DNA from: Sinohyriopsis cumingii
Lineage: Eukaryota > Mollusca > Bivalvia > Unionida > Unionidae
Assembly: GCA_028554795.2 (NCBI GenBank)
Contig: CM068839.1
Coordinates: 39,027,006 to 39,091,005, forward strand
DNA length: 64,000 nucleotides
Reading direction: 5' to 3'
Every line of letters begins with the position of its first letter. Position 1 is the first letter of the stretch. Shown here in pieces: positions 11,024 to 22,789 of the stretch. The notes beneath the pieces were generated by a model, which was not told the DNA's origin, made no database searches, and saw only the letters and a program-made list of their open reading frames with translations. The position numbers were made by a program, and so were the translations under genes.

Positions 11024-13895
11024 GTGGGTAAGACTAAAATGCAAAAGTTTTTTTCAGGCAAAGTCAGTTTTATGACACTACTTTTTATGCTTCGTCTGTA
11101 TCGCAAAGGGGGACATATTGTTTTGCTTCTGTCCAGCCATATGTCTGTATGTCTGTCCTGAATCCATTTTAGCATGATAGTGCAAAGACTATTAAATTCA
11201 TGGCCACGAAATTTTACTCACTTATTATTATGGTCACAAGTAGAGATGACCTAATTAGAATTTCAGGTCATTACATCTGTTGAATTTAGTTTTTGCAAAT
11301 TTTTTAACTGAGATTTTTTTGAAAGCATGATTATTTTTTTAATAAAAAAACAATACTTTTGGTAGACAAATGACCTCCTAATTTAGTAGCATATTTTGTA
11401 TTCCTGTGTCAATGACCTTATTACATTTTCATGCCATTTTACCAAATTTGTTTACTTTGTTCACAGTTTTGACTTTCTAAATGCCTTATTGCCAGTAAGC
11501 AAAAACCACTTGAGATAGATAGTTCAAATGTAGTTTTTGTATTCATATGTAGATAATCTAATGACATTTTCAGATCAATACTACAAATTGTATATTTTTT
11601 TCATATTCTTTACAACAAATTGTATATTTTTTCATATTCTTTACAACAAATTGTACATTTTTTCATATTATTTTAACTTTTTTACTTTTTGGCTGTTGAA
11701 ACTTTGCACATTGAAGCAAAAACACTTGAGATTGATGAATAAAATTATATTTTTATGCATAAGAAGATTATCTGATTAGCTTTTAATGACATTATAGCAT
11801 TATTTCAAAATTTGTTTCTACATTTTATTTCATATTTTTCTATTTTTTTATTGTTTATTTTCTATTTTTTAATAGCTTTTACACTTTGACATTTTGGGGG
11901 GTCTGCGAAGAAGGCATACATGTTGAATGAAAACAAATCTTTTAGTTTTATTTGAAACACACTAATGGACTATTTCATATGAATTATAATCTAGTTATAT
12001 TTTAAAATGCATTATGGGACTATTTCATATCAGTTTAAATCTAGTAATATTTTGAAACACATCATGGGATTGCTTCATATGAATTCAAATCTGGTTTTAT
12101 TTTAATAAACACGTAATGGAACTGTTTCATAACATTGCTTGTTCCTTTGTTTCCTCCTTCACACTTAGAAACATTGAATCCTAATTTTGTGTCACCATTT
12201 GTTTTTGTTTAACGCCCCTGATATAACTATAACTCAGGCATATCATGTCACCTGTGTTCATCTGTCTAATCCAGTCATGTCTCATCCAGTCATGTCTAAT
12301 CCAGTCAGGTCTCATCCTGGCAGTCATGTCCCTTTATGCTCAAAATCTATTGAAGATATCATGAATTGAAACCTGTGATATTTGGCATTACATTTTAGAT
12401 GACCTCACTGAAGTTCAATTTTTGTTGTTTTCTGACAGAGTTTTATCAGGTTATGGTCCCTGTTTGACCTGTGTCATAATAACGTATTCCTAGTCCTTTC
12501 ATACTTACCCTCATGTGCTGAAGGATATATATGAGGAAAATAAATATATACAATTTTGATTAGTCCAGCTCTGGAAAAGGAACTTGGAAAATAAATTGTG
12601 GTAAATGAAAAAAAACTGTGGTAAATTAGTGTCCAAAAAATAGAATTAAAGTACCTTGCCCAAGGACATACCATGGTTGCCAACCTTGGCTGATCCAATG
12701 GTAGGATTCGAACCCACACCCATTTGGTCATGAGTTTGAAACATTAAACCACTGTGACTCTTCAGATATCGTCAGGGTTTGAAGAAAGGCAGTAATATTG
12801 ATGAACTGAAGTTGTATAATCTAAATTATACAGCAGAACTTTCCGAAACTCACCCCTCTCTATCATGCCGAATTTAACCGAGTTGCTCCGTAATTATCCG
12901 AATAACCTCCCAAGTTACTTTATACTCCAGCCAATCAAACGCTGGTGGGTACATGTACATAACAAAATGGCATCCAATGTTGTTTAGAAATATTTCAGAA
13001 ATAAAATTAGTTAAATGATTGAAATTTATATGTAAATTATCCACAGACTTTCAAAAACAAATCTGATAAACTGGTATGAAACGCATTTTATTATAGTGAT
13101 GTTTTGGATACACAGAAATAGTTTGAACAACTTGCTCTTTGATTGTCAGGATTTAATTTGTTTACTTCGACACCATTTCCTTACTTACAAGTACATGTCC
13201 AGATGTAAAAGCTCAAAGATGCTCTCTCATATGGGTTTGAAATCTGCCCTGGTTTCCAGAAAATAAGACAGGATGGTTCCAATAATAAATTTTGTCAATA
13301 TCTGTGGCAGCATCGCTTTTGAATATGCATTTTTCAACTCGATAAACGACGTTGAAGTTGTTACAGAAGTTGATGCTGATGCTGAAGCATTAGCCATATT
13401 TTGCCCACCACCTATCAAGTGGCTATTATGGTCAGCTGACCAACTGCCACGTGATTAAAATTCCCAGCAAATTATGAAGTTCACCGAAGTCTGCATGAAA
13501 TGGGCTGTAGTGTGTCTGTTCCTCTTCTAAATAAATGTCCATACAGACAACTGCTGTAACATTGCCCCAGCATTGTTTGGTGCCGGGAAGTTTCACGGTT
13601 AAACAAAACAAATGGGGCCAAAATTGATTATACTATTTGGTTTTATTTGGTACTTTTGTTGTTGACTTTCCAGGTGAACAAATAGTGTCTTCATATTTTT
13701 GTATATATTCTACTAATTACCTTTTATGCACGTAAATATAGGTATAAAAAAATGAACAATATCATTTTCATTTGTTTTCTTTGACTATAATTGAGATATT
13801 TTACACTTTCAGAGGATCAAATACAAAATATAATTTCCCCTCTTGTTTTGTTTGTCACTTTTCTTTATTAATGATAATTTATTGTAATGTTGTAG
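11024..13895 (+). other. Intron after Ig exon 2
   Basis: A 2.9-kb intron with short tandem repeats at 11555-11680 (about 31 bp, three copies of tatattttttcatattcttt) and 11925-12135 (about 60 bp, four copies around atttcatatgaatt), short repeats of atccagtcatgtct at 12255-12330, and a family-2 SINE at about 12590-12768. From 12829 to about 13605 a segment begins cagcagaactttccgaaact and ends near gccgggaagtttcacggtt. The two ends are weakly inverted copies, so it may be a pogo-like MITE remnant. ORFs at 13227-13458 lie inside it on both strands and I cannot assign them. Confidence 0.7.
12590..12768 (-). mobile_element. tRNA-derived SINE, family 2 (degenerate)
   Basis: On the - strand there is a perfect B-box-like ggttcgaatcc, preceded by a tRNA-like segment (gtcacagtggtttaatg) and followed by tccttgggcaaggtacttta and a T-rich end. 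The same body motif (tccttgggaaaggtactta) occurs in the copy near 25315. No target duplication could be fixed. Confidence 0.65.
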
Positions 13896-14174
13896 TTCCA
13901 GCACGTATAGATATCCAAAGCACTAATATAAATCCAAAGGTGGTTGTGAATGGTTCAGTAACCATTTTGTGTCCAGCTGTTGGTGTGCCACCTCCAGTCA
14001 TCATCTGGTACAAAGATGGTGTGGAGATTAAGGAGGAGTCAAATATTCGTATTTTGAAGGGAGGGCAAGAGTTAGTCATTGCGAATGCAGAAGTTGACGA
14101 TACTGGACAGTACAAGTGTCAAGCCACAAATGAGGCAGGGCAGTCAGAGATTGGATACAAGGTGGATGTTCAAG
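13896..14174 (+). CDS. HMCN1-like: Hemicentin-like protein, Ig domain exon 3
   Basis: A 279-nt phase 1-1 exon (acceptor ttgtag, donor gtaatt) encoding a 93-residue Ig module. It opens VPARIDIQ, with Cys in VTILCPAVG and Trp in GVPPPVIIWYKDG. The F strand DDTGQYKCQATNEAG has the canonical DxGxYxC, and the module ends YKVDVQG. NGS before strand B is a possible glycosylation site. Confidence 0.88.
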
Positions 14175-14529
14175 GTAATTCTTCATCATTTTTGTCATGT
14201 GCCACATTTTTATTTATCCATCCATATCTTTTTGGCAATAGATGGGACACATGTCATGTTAGTAATGACCATCTGTCTTGAACATCTCATCATTTCAATC
14301 CATTACAATTTTTGTTCACCCCCCACCATACGTAAGGATGGCATAGTTTGTAAAACCTTGAAATATCCTTGAATCTGATGATTACCAAGAAAATGCCTTG
14401 AATTTGAGGGGTTGTCTTGAAAACTCTTTGATTTTTAACAAAATTAGTTTTATGCTTCACAAACTTAATGTCACAGATTGCAGATCTGCTGAATATTACA
14501 ATTTAACCATAAGTCTTACAGAAATTACC

Positions 14530-15430
14530 CTTGCCTCATCAGGGCCTAGTGATGCATTTATCCATTAAGGTCTAGTGATACATTAATCTATTATGGCCTA
14601 GTGCTGCATTTATCCACTAAGGCCTAGTGATGCATTAATCCATTAAAGCCAAGTGATACTTTAATCCATTATGGCCTAGTGATGAATTAATCCATTAAGT
14701 CCTTGTGATGCATTCATCCATTATGGCCTAGTGGTGCATTCATCTATTATGCCCTAGTGGTGCATTAATCCAATAAGTCTTTGTGATGCATTCATCCATT
14801 AAGGCCTAGTGATGCATTCATCCATTATGGCCTAGTGATGCATTAATCCATTAAGGCCAAGTGATGCATTAATCCATTAAGGCCAGGTGATACATTAATC
14901 CATTAATGCCATGTGATGCATTGATCCATTAAGGCACAGTGATGCATTAATCCATTAAGGACGTGTGTGTGTGTGTGTGTGTGTGATTAGGATTTTGAAT
15001 GTATCTTTAACAATTTTTCAGTCATATCACCATGATGTCTGCAGTGGGGCAGTTTATAGTGATGTCTAGCACTGGGGCATAATACCGTAGACATGTAGCA
15101 TGATGTCCCACCCAGTCATATTAGCCTGACACCAGGCTGACCAGTCCTAACAATAACCCCTTACTGCTCAGTACTTAGCAAGGCAGCTGTTAGTACCATT
15201 TTTGTAAGTCTTTGGTATGACTTGGCTGGTGTTTGAACCAATGACCTCCCACTTCTGAGGCGGATGTCCTAACCACTAGGCCACTGGAGCAGTCCCATTA
15301 AGGCCTAGTGATGCATTAATCCATTAAGGCCTAGAGATGCATTTATCCATTAAGGCCTAGAGATGCATTTATCCATTAAAGCATAGTGATGCAAAAATCC
15401 ATTAAGGCCTGGAGATGCTTTAATCCATTA
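14530..15430. repeat. 26-bp minisatellite split by a SINE
   Basis: Units follow aaggcctagtgatgcattaa plus tccatt. About 16 units lie at 14530-14960 and about 5 at 15295-15430. The two parts are one array separated by the SINE at 14961-15294, because the flanks overlap by the 9-bp duplication ccattaagg. Confidence 0.92.
14961..15294 (-). mobile_element. tRNA-derived SINE, family 1, inserted in the 26-bp array
   Basis: An antisense copy of the element at 10179. On + it starts with a GT-repeat tail and ends with the complement of the tRNA-like head (aaccactaggccactggagc). The B-box is altered (tgtttgaacca on +). Flanking ccattaagg at 14952-14960 and 15295-15303 is the target duplication. Confidence 0.9.
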
Positions 15431-15608
15431 TTAAAATGTAGGCCCCCAAAAATCTTGATTGACACCAAAATAAGTGAGTAATAAGACCTCTCATTCACTA
15501 GAATTTGCAAATATCTGGTTTTGTTAGTAATATACATCTAGATTGGGGATTTTGCAACAGTAGACATGTGCAGTCCTGCATTAATTGACATGTTATTCTT
15601 TTTTGTAT

Positions 15609-15732
15609 GCTATAATGTGTACTGGACAATGTGTACTGGACAATGTTACTGGACAATGTTACTGGACAATGTGTACTGGACAATGTTACTGGACAATGTG
15701 TACTGTACAATGTGTACTGGACAATGTGTATT
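15609..15732. repeat. 14-16-bp tandem repeat
   Basis: About eight units of tactggacaatgt with ends alternating between gtg and t. Confidence 0.85.
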
Positions 15733-15854
15733 CTGGTGGAGGAAAGTTCAGACAGTGAATAAGATTTTTCTGATTTGTGTTGTCAGATATTTAGTGTTAT
15801 TATGACATTGCATCATCAGAGAATAGTGACATTAGTCTATACATATTTTCACAG

Positions 15855-16605
15855 TAATTGGTCTTAGCAACCTTTCTTAGTCTTAGCAACCTTTCAGTGA
15901 CATTGGGCTTAGCAACCTTTCTTAGTCTTAGCAACCTTTCAGTGACCTTAGAAGTCTTTCAGTGACATTGGGCTTAGCAACCTTTCTTAGTCTTAGCAAC
16001 CTTTCTTAGTCTTAGCAACCTTTCAGTGACCTTAGAAGTCTTTCAGTGACATTGGTCTTAGCAACCTTTCTTAGTCTTAGCAACCTTTCAGTGACCTTAG
16101 AAGTCTTTCAGTGACATTGGGCTTAGCAATCTTTCTTAGTCTTAGTAACCTTTCAGTGACTTTAGAAGTCTTTCAGTGACATTGGTCTTAGCAATCTTTC
16201 TTAGTCTTAGCAATCTTTCTTAGTCTTAGCAACCTTTCTTAGTCTTAGCAACCTTTCAGTGACCTTAGAAGTCTTTCAGTGACATTGGGCTTAGCAATCT
16301 TTCTTAGTCTTAGCAACCTTTCAGTGACCTTAGAAGTCTTTCAGTGACATTGGGCTTAGCAATCTTTCTTAGTCTTAGTAACCTTTCAATGACCTTAGAA
16401 GTCTTTCAGTGACATTGGTCTTAGCAATCTTTCTTAGTCTTAGCAATCTTTCTTAGTCTTAGTAACCTTTCAGTGACCGTAGAAGTCTTTCAGTGACATT
16501 GGTCTTAGCATCCTTTCTCAGTCTTAGCAACCTTTCTTAGTCTGAGCAACCTTTCAGTGACCTTAGAAGTCTTTCAGTGACATTGGTCTTAGTAACCTTT
16601 CACCT
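15855..16605. repeat. Composite minisatellite
   Basis: Short units cttagcaacctttcttagt and ttagcaacctttcagtgac alternate with gaccttagaagtctttcag and tgacattgg, forming a higher-order unit of about 65-120 bp repeated about eight times. Confidence 0.9.
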
Positions 16606-18289
16606 GATGAATCTGTGGAAAACAAGTTGGAAGAATTAATCTGAGATTGAGGTTAAAAAATATAGGCAATTTCCTGCAGACTAAGAATCAACTGCCTGTG
16701 CCAAAAAAACATGCACTGAATGGTCCACCAAGAATTCCAACAGTAGGACTATATGAAAATAGAAAAGAAGACTCCTTTTTTTACATTATTTTTCCTCAAA
16801 ATGGATTTCTGGAATTGGCAAAAAGGACAAACAAATCGAAAAACCAAGTTGTCAGGTACATGACCTTAAATGCTAATCAGTCACACTTTACATTTTCAAA
16901 GCATAGTTTGGAATAAGATTAATAATGTCAATTCTGCATCTTCCCAAAACAAGGCTATATTGGAATGTCAGCATCTTTTGTATCAGATGTATCTAAGATG
17001 GGAAGAGAGACATGCTTGTATAAATTTTATTATCTGTTTGTACTTGAGAACACGTGGATGGTAAATTTGATCTGATTTTGGTAAGTACACACTTATGTAT
17101 TTTATGTCTAAAGACTTTTTGGCAGAAAAGAATCCTTTTAACTTTCATAAGAGTAATATTACTATTCACAAATTATTTTTATTGTATGAATACAAAATAT
17201 GGTTGTAGTTTCCAATCTGCTCATATCATAGCTGGATCAGGGGGTGGGTTCCGGGGTTTCTGGACCCCCTACCCCTAGCTAAAAAAACAAATGTACACAT
17301 GCAAACATACAATTGTGTGTCACTTGAAATTTGATCATTGATTTATTCTTGTGCACATTTATTGGGTAATATGCACACTTGGAGTGAATAAACAACTAGA
17401 CTTTTTGATTTGGTGCCCTCTAGAGGAAAGTCAGGGCCCTTTAGACATTCTGGACCCATCCCCAATATTTGACCTGATCTGGCCCTGAACAACAGATAAT
17501 TATTAGCACTGACAAGAGCTGGGGGGTGGGGCTGTTACACAGTTCTCTTGTCTATGGCAGCAACAGGCCTTAATGAGTTAAATTACAGACTTTCTGGGAT
17601 AATTGCAAAAAATATAAAAAGTCAATCATTTGCTGTCAAATCTGGATATTGGCTTGCCTGGGGCTGGTCCATGACTGGGTTTTCATATTTGATGAAGTCG
17701 AGTTGGTCAGGGAACCAGACTAACTTTACAGAAGTATTTTATATTCTTTAATCAGTCCATATTGTTCTTACAAAACTCCTATGATCAAGATTTTGCTTTT
17801 AGTTTAATCCAGAAATGATGTCTAAGAAACATAAATGCACTGATAGTGAAATCAGATTCTTAAAAATCAGCACAGAAATATAAAAAGGAGCATTATCATG
17901 ATTGAAAAAAAAAACAGGAAATCAAACAATTATCCTGGGTACATTTATTGGACATAATGTCATGAGAATTTGAATATTGCTTCCAGCAGGAGGGATGATT
18001 ACTAATCCTGTGAAATTAAAAAGCAACAAAACAAAATTTAAATCAGTTTGGATGGTCTAGCAAGAAGTTATTGACCTCCATGAGGTTTGAAATTAAGTTT
18101 CTGAAAGTGACCTGGAAGTCAATAAAGTCTTAGTGTACTTTACAATTCTTTCAATTTAAGGTAATGTTGCTTTCACTGCATCATATTACACTTTTGAACT
18201 TTTCAAACGCATGGTTTTAAGTTCAACATTTGCAGTACATGATATTTCTTTACACCTTACAGAAAATTGGTCTAACTTACAGAAAAGTA

Positions 18290-19125
18290 TTGTCTTGTAC
18301 TGAGAAGGTCATATCAGGGTTGGCAGCTGGTGAGTTACAGAGAAGGCCTTATTAGGGTTGGCATCTGGTGTGTTACAGATAAGTTCTTATTAGGGTTGGC
18401 AGCTGGTGTGTTACAGAGAAGGTCTTATTAGGGTTGGCAGATGGTGTATTATAGAGAAGGTCTTGGTATGGTTGGCAGCTAGTGTGTTACAGATGAGGTC
18501 TTGTTAGGGCTGGCAGCTGGTGTGTTACAGAGAAGGTCTTGATAGAGTTGGCAGATGGTGTGTTACAGAGAAGGTTTTGTTAGGGTTGGCAGCTGGTGTG
18601 TTACAGAGAAGGTCCTATCAGGGTTGGCAGCTGGTGAGTTACAGAGAAGGTCTTGGTAGGGTTGGCAGCTAGTCTGTTACAGGTAAGGTCTTGGTAGGGT
18701 TGGCAGCTGGTGTGTTACAGAGAAGGTCTTGGTAGGTTTGGCAGCTAGTGTGTTACAGATAAGGTCTTGGTAGGTTGGCAGCTAGTGTGTTACAGATAAG
18801 GTCTTGTTAGGGTTGGCAGCTGGTGTGTTACAGAGAAGGTCTTGGTAGGGTTGGCAGCTGGTGTGTTACAGAGAAGGTCCTATCAGGGTTGGCAGCTGGT
18901 GAGTTACAGAGAAGGTCTTGGTAGGGTTGGCAGCTAGTCTGTTACAGGTAAGGTCTTGGTAGGGTTGGCAGCTGGTGTGTTACAGAGAAGGTCTTGGTAG
19001 GTTTGGCAGCTAGTGTGTTACAGATAAGGTCTTGGTAGGGTTGGCAGCTGGTGTGTTACAAAGAAGGTCTTGTTAGGGTTGGCAGCTGGTGTGTTACAGA
19101 GAAGGTCTTGTTAGGGTTGGCAGGC
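18290..19125. repeat. 39-bp minisatellite, about 21 units, with higher-order duplication
   Basis: Units contain gttggcagctggtgtgttac and agagaaggtcttggtaggg. A block beginning ggtcctatcagggttggcag at about 18611 recurs at about 18876, so a multi-unit segment of about 265 bp was duplicated inside the array. Confidence 0.93.
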
Positions 19126-19149
19126 ATGTGATTGACTTAAAACTATGCC

Positions 19150-19810
19150 CTGCAATTTCCACTTAACACATTTGATTTCATGAACTAAAACCGGATTTGG
19201 TACAAAGTTTTTCATTTAAAATTCCTATGTCCAGTTTGAGTTTTGTTGTTTTCTGGACAAAACTTTCATGTCGTTATGGCCACTGACTTGGAACAGAAAA
19301 CTGTTCACTAACTTTTGAAGGTCATCATGGATTAAAACCAAATTTAAAATGAGGCTACATTTAGAGAACTGAGGCCAAGTTTGATTTTCAGTGTTTTCAA
19401 GTACATTTCTATGGAACCATTGTTCCTGTTTGACTTAGAACTTTGGCCTTCAGTTTCTGCTCTGACTTTTGAAGGACTTCACAGACTGAAACAAAATTTG
19501 GTGAGAGGCTTTACTTTAGGAAGATGGAGATCAACTTTGATTTTCATTCTTTTCCAGAAACATTTAACAGAGTTATGGTTCCTGTTTGACATTGACCTTT
19601 GTTCTGCAATTGCATTATTTTGGTTTGAGCATCTATTCTGTTTGATAACTTTTTAAAGTTTTCATGATTTGGCCCAATTTCTGTATCAGGTTGTACATTA
19701 AAAAAGCTGAGGCAAGTTTGATTTTCACTATTTTTTAAATTTATGTATGGTATTTTAACCACTTCTTGACATAAAACTTTGCCTTTCAATTGCATCATCA
19801 TTGTGGGAAT
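19150..19810. repeat. Diverged ~165-bp repeats of a dispersed type
   Basis: About four diverged units recur around caagtttgattttca, then cctgtttgac, then aactttg. Related words occur at about 8100 (agttatggccctt) and 12450 (ttatggtccctgtttgacc). This repeat style is one I associate with molluscan genomes. No open frame is conserved. Confidence 0.55.
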
Positions 19811-20044
19811 CCATGCCTTATTGGCACAGACTATTCTCTCTTTCTTTTCTTCTATCTTTCTTGAAATAAGGATAACACAGGAGCAATCTGTAAATTATGT
19901 AGCTTTCAATTCAGGAATGTGTACATAGCTTGAATTGCATAATATGGTTTTCAATAAAAAGATTAATATGTTTGAATATTTAAAAATATTATATCTGTTG
20001 TCCAGAGTAATGGAAAGATAATGAGTCATGTACTTCATGCTAAG

Positions 20045-20585
20045 TCAATTTCACAGTTTATCTTTACCATGTAGCTGTGATTTCACAGTGTACCTTTATC
20101 ATGTTATTGTGATTTCACAATGTACTTTTATCATGTTACTGTGATTTCACAGTGTATCTTTATGTGTTACTGTGATTTCACAGTGTATCTTTATCATGTT
20201 ACTGTGATTTCACAATGTACCCTTATCATGTTACTGTGATTTCACAATGTATCTTTATCATGTTACTGTGATTTCACAGTGTATCTTTATCATGTTACTG
20301 TGATTTCACAGTGTATTTTTGTCATGTTACTGTGATTTCACAGTGTATCTTTATCATGTTACTGTGATTTCACAGTGTACCTTTATCATGTTACTGTGAT
20401 TTCACAGTGTATCTTTATCATGCTACTGTGATTTCACAGTGTACCTTTACCATGTAGCTGTGATTTCAGTGTACCTTTACCATGTAGCTGTGAATTCACA
20501 GTGTATCTTTATCATGTTGCTACATGTTTTCACAGTATATCTTTATGATATAGTTGTGATTTCACAGTGTATCTTTATCATATGG
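20045..20585. repeat. 32-bp minisatellite, about 17 units
   Basis: Units follow tgatttcacagtgtatcttt plus atcatgttactg, with point variants (gtacc, tagctg). Confidence 0.93.
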
Positions 20586-20908
20586 GGTGGTGGGTAGGTG
20601 TATTGAAGGTGATATAGTCAAAAAGATGTTTACTATAATGATAAATAGGTGGTAGAGGTAATTAAGAATGCTCTATTTGTTTTATGCTGAACAATCCAAT
20701 TAAAGTTTGAAAAAGTGTTTTCTGATTCCCCTTCATGTGTTTAACTCTGGAATAGCCCTAAAATAGAAAATAAAACTTTGATGTTTGCAAATAATCAAGA
20801 GAATACCTTCATAAATTTCAAGGTGAAAAAGTTGACCTGAAAGTATATGTCCTATTCATGTGTTCCATTTTTATCTGATAAATTTATATGAAAATGTTAT
20901 CATTATAG

Positions 20909-21193
20909 TGCCACCCAGCATTCCTACTGTTGACATTGACACAGCACCCCATGTCATTGTCAATAATGACATCATCCTAGCTTGTCCTGCAAGTGGCATT
21001 CCTAAACCAAGCATCATCTGGCTGAGGGATGGACAACCCATTGATTTTGTAACTGAAAGGCATCTGACTATTTCTGCAGAGGGACAGCGTCTACATATTA
21101 AAGGTGCCCAGGTTGATGATGCTGCAATATACACCTGTGTGGCTGCAAATGAGGCTGGATCAACAGAGCAGACCTATGACCTGGATGTTTGGG
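20909..21193 (+). CDS. HMCN1-like: Hemicentin-like protein, Ig domain exon 4
   Basis: A 285-nt phase 1-1 exon (acceptor cattatag, donor gtaaat). The 95-residue Ig module starts VPPSIPTVDID, with Cys in ILACPASG, Trp in GIPKPSIIWLRDG, and F-strand DDAAIYTCVAANEAG where Ala replaces the usual Gly. It ends YDLDVWG. ATG-initiated frames into the exon begin in intron sequence and are not the protein start. Confidence 0.88.
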
Positions 21194-22137
21194 GTAAATC
21201 CAAAACTATAAATTATCTTAAACTGATAATTCTATTGGTGTGTGAATTTTGTCTTGTCTGCATTAGCCAATGCTGAGACACAGGCATTATCTGATCTATA
21301 AATATTGAGACACAGGCATCACCCAGTTTGCAGATGTTGAGACACAGGTGTCACTTAATTAGTAGATCTTGAGACACCTGTTACTTAATTAGCAGATGCT
21401 AATACACATTTATCCCTTACAAGCAGATGTTACTTTACAGGTGTCTCACTTTTCAATCTCTGATGGCAGCAGCAGTGTTCAAATTCTCCATTAAAGTTTG
21501 ACATTTTTTAAAGTTAAAAATATATCAGGTGAAAAATATTGGTTCCTTGAACCCTTGTTCTCCAAGGTGACCACAACATCCTAACAAAAATCTTGCAATT
21601 TCACCAGCAAAATCAGCAGAAGTCCCCAAATTGGGTGGTCTAAATTTTGACTGCACACTAACTCTGATTTTTCAAATCCATAAAATTGTATTAAGATTTT
21701 GTTCTTCCATAGTTTATAACAAATTTATCTCTACATGTTACCCAAAAGCATTTACATAATGATAATTTTGGTCACATATCCATATGATGAAAAATCCTCA
21801 GGTGTGCTCACCTGGGTTTTGACATGTTTCTTGTTTTATAATTCATGCAGAAAAACTCACAGAATAGTAAAATTGTGTACTCATTCATTCCGAAAATACT
21901 ATATCACATCCAGTTGTATTTCTTACAAATATGCATTGAATAATACTCCTTTATTTCTGTTTATAGCCATTTTGTATATTTATAAAGAAACATGTTCAGA
22001 TAATTCAAATTTCAGTTAGAAAGAATGAGGCAGTGAAAGATGCCATTATTTTATAATTTTTTCAGCATTACGTGTATTTTAGGTAATTATGTCATCATTC
22101 TGTTATGTAAGCATTGGCCTGGAATGTTTTTTTGCAG
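21194..22137 (+). other. Intron after Ig exon 4
   Basis: A 0.94-kb intron. Positions 21272-21440 hold about four diverged ~45-bp repeats around gagacacaggc and acttaattagcagat. The rest is AT-rich with no recognisable element. The acceptor is ttttttgcag. Confidence 0.75.
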
Positions 22138-22416
22138 TCCCACCAGAAATTGATCAAGCTGATCTGGAAAAGGAGCCCAAAGTGGTGAAGGGCCACACAA
22201 CAGTTTTGTACTGTCCAGTAGTTGGTAACCCAGTGCCTGAAATCTTGTGGCTAAAGAATGGAGAACCAGTCCAGATGGATAACAGAATCCAGATCCAGTC
22301 AGGTGGTATCCAGCTGAAAATTCAGAATGCTACTGTAAATGATACAGCCCAGTATACCTGCACAGCACGGAATTCAGCTGGATATGATGCCGTGGACTAC
22401 AATCTGGATGTATATG
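22138..22416 (+). CDS. HMCN1-like: Hemicentin-like protein, Ig domain exon 5
   Basis: A 279-nt phase 1-1 exon (acceptor ttttgcag, donor gtataa, weaker than its neighbours). The 93-residue module begins VPPEIDQAD, with Cys in VLYCPVVG, Trp in GNPVPEILWLKNG, and F-strand NDTAQYTCTARNSAG. It ends YNLDVYG. NAT before the F strand is a possible glycosylation site. The second GIPxP position is Asn (GNPVP). Confidence 0.88.
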
Positions 22417-22789
22417 GTATAAAATATACTTTCTTTGGCTACATGTTTGATGGGGTGGATATGCATTATTCCAGAAAAGACAATTTGATTTATTTCATGT
22501 ACATGTATTTGCATCATGTATTATTGTAGGTGTAACAAATTTGTCTGTATCCATACAACAAAATTTGTACTAATCAGATGATTAACAGTTACATTGAATT
22601 AGATGGATATAAACACTGTGCACATTATTATTGGTAATTATTACCCCCAGTCCTGACCCACAACACTGACCACCAAACCCCCTTATTCGATACCCACTTT
22701 TGAAATAAAAATTTGCAAATTCTAAGATTACAGTAAAGAAAATTGCTCTCAGTGTGTCAGTTCAGTGAGTCATACTTGTGTAAAAGCTG

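Larger units (their letters stand above)
14175..20908 (+). other. Intron after Ig exon 3
   Basis: A 6.7-kb intron filled largely by arrays and repeats, listed separately: 26-bp array at 14530-15430 interrupted by a SINE, short repeats at 15609-15732, composite array at 15855-16605, 39-bp array at 18290-19125, diverged ~165-bp repeats at 19150-19810 and 32-bp array at 20045-20585. A possible dispersed element at about 17228-17500 begins atcagggggtgggttccgg and ends near gacctgatctgg. A segment at about 17540-17740 recurs diverged at 29520-29705. The stretch at 14330-14445 (ccttgaaatatccttgaat) recurs diverged at 35962-36010 and 63480-63640. From 17750 to 18290 I see nothing to name. Confidence 0.75.

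Noticed and set aside
12187..12369. Possible degenerate Ig exon (reads PDITITQ after a T-rich tract)
   Set aside because: No acceptor AG in the right place, no paired Cys or Trp, and the rest is a short repeat of atccagtcatgtct.
13227..13458. Small ORFs on both strands
   Set aside because: No homologous motif could be recognised and they lie in a probable repeat. The Ala/Ser/Thr-rich stretch is low complexity.
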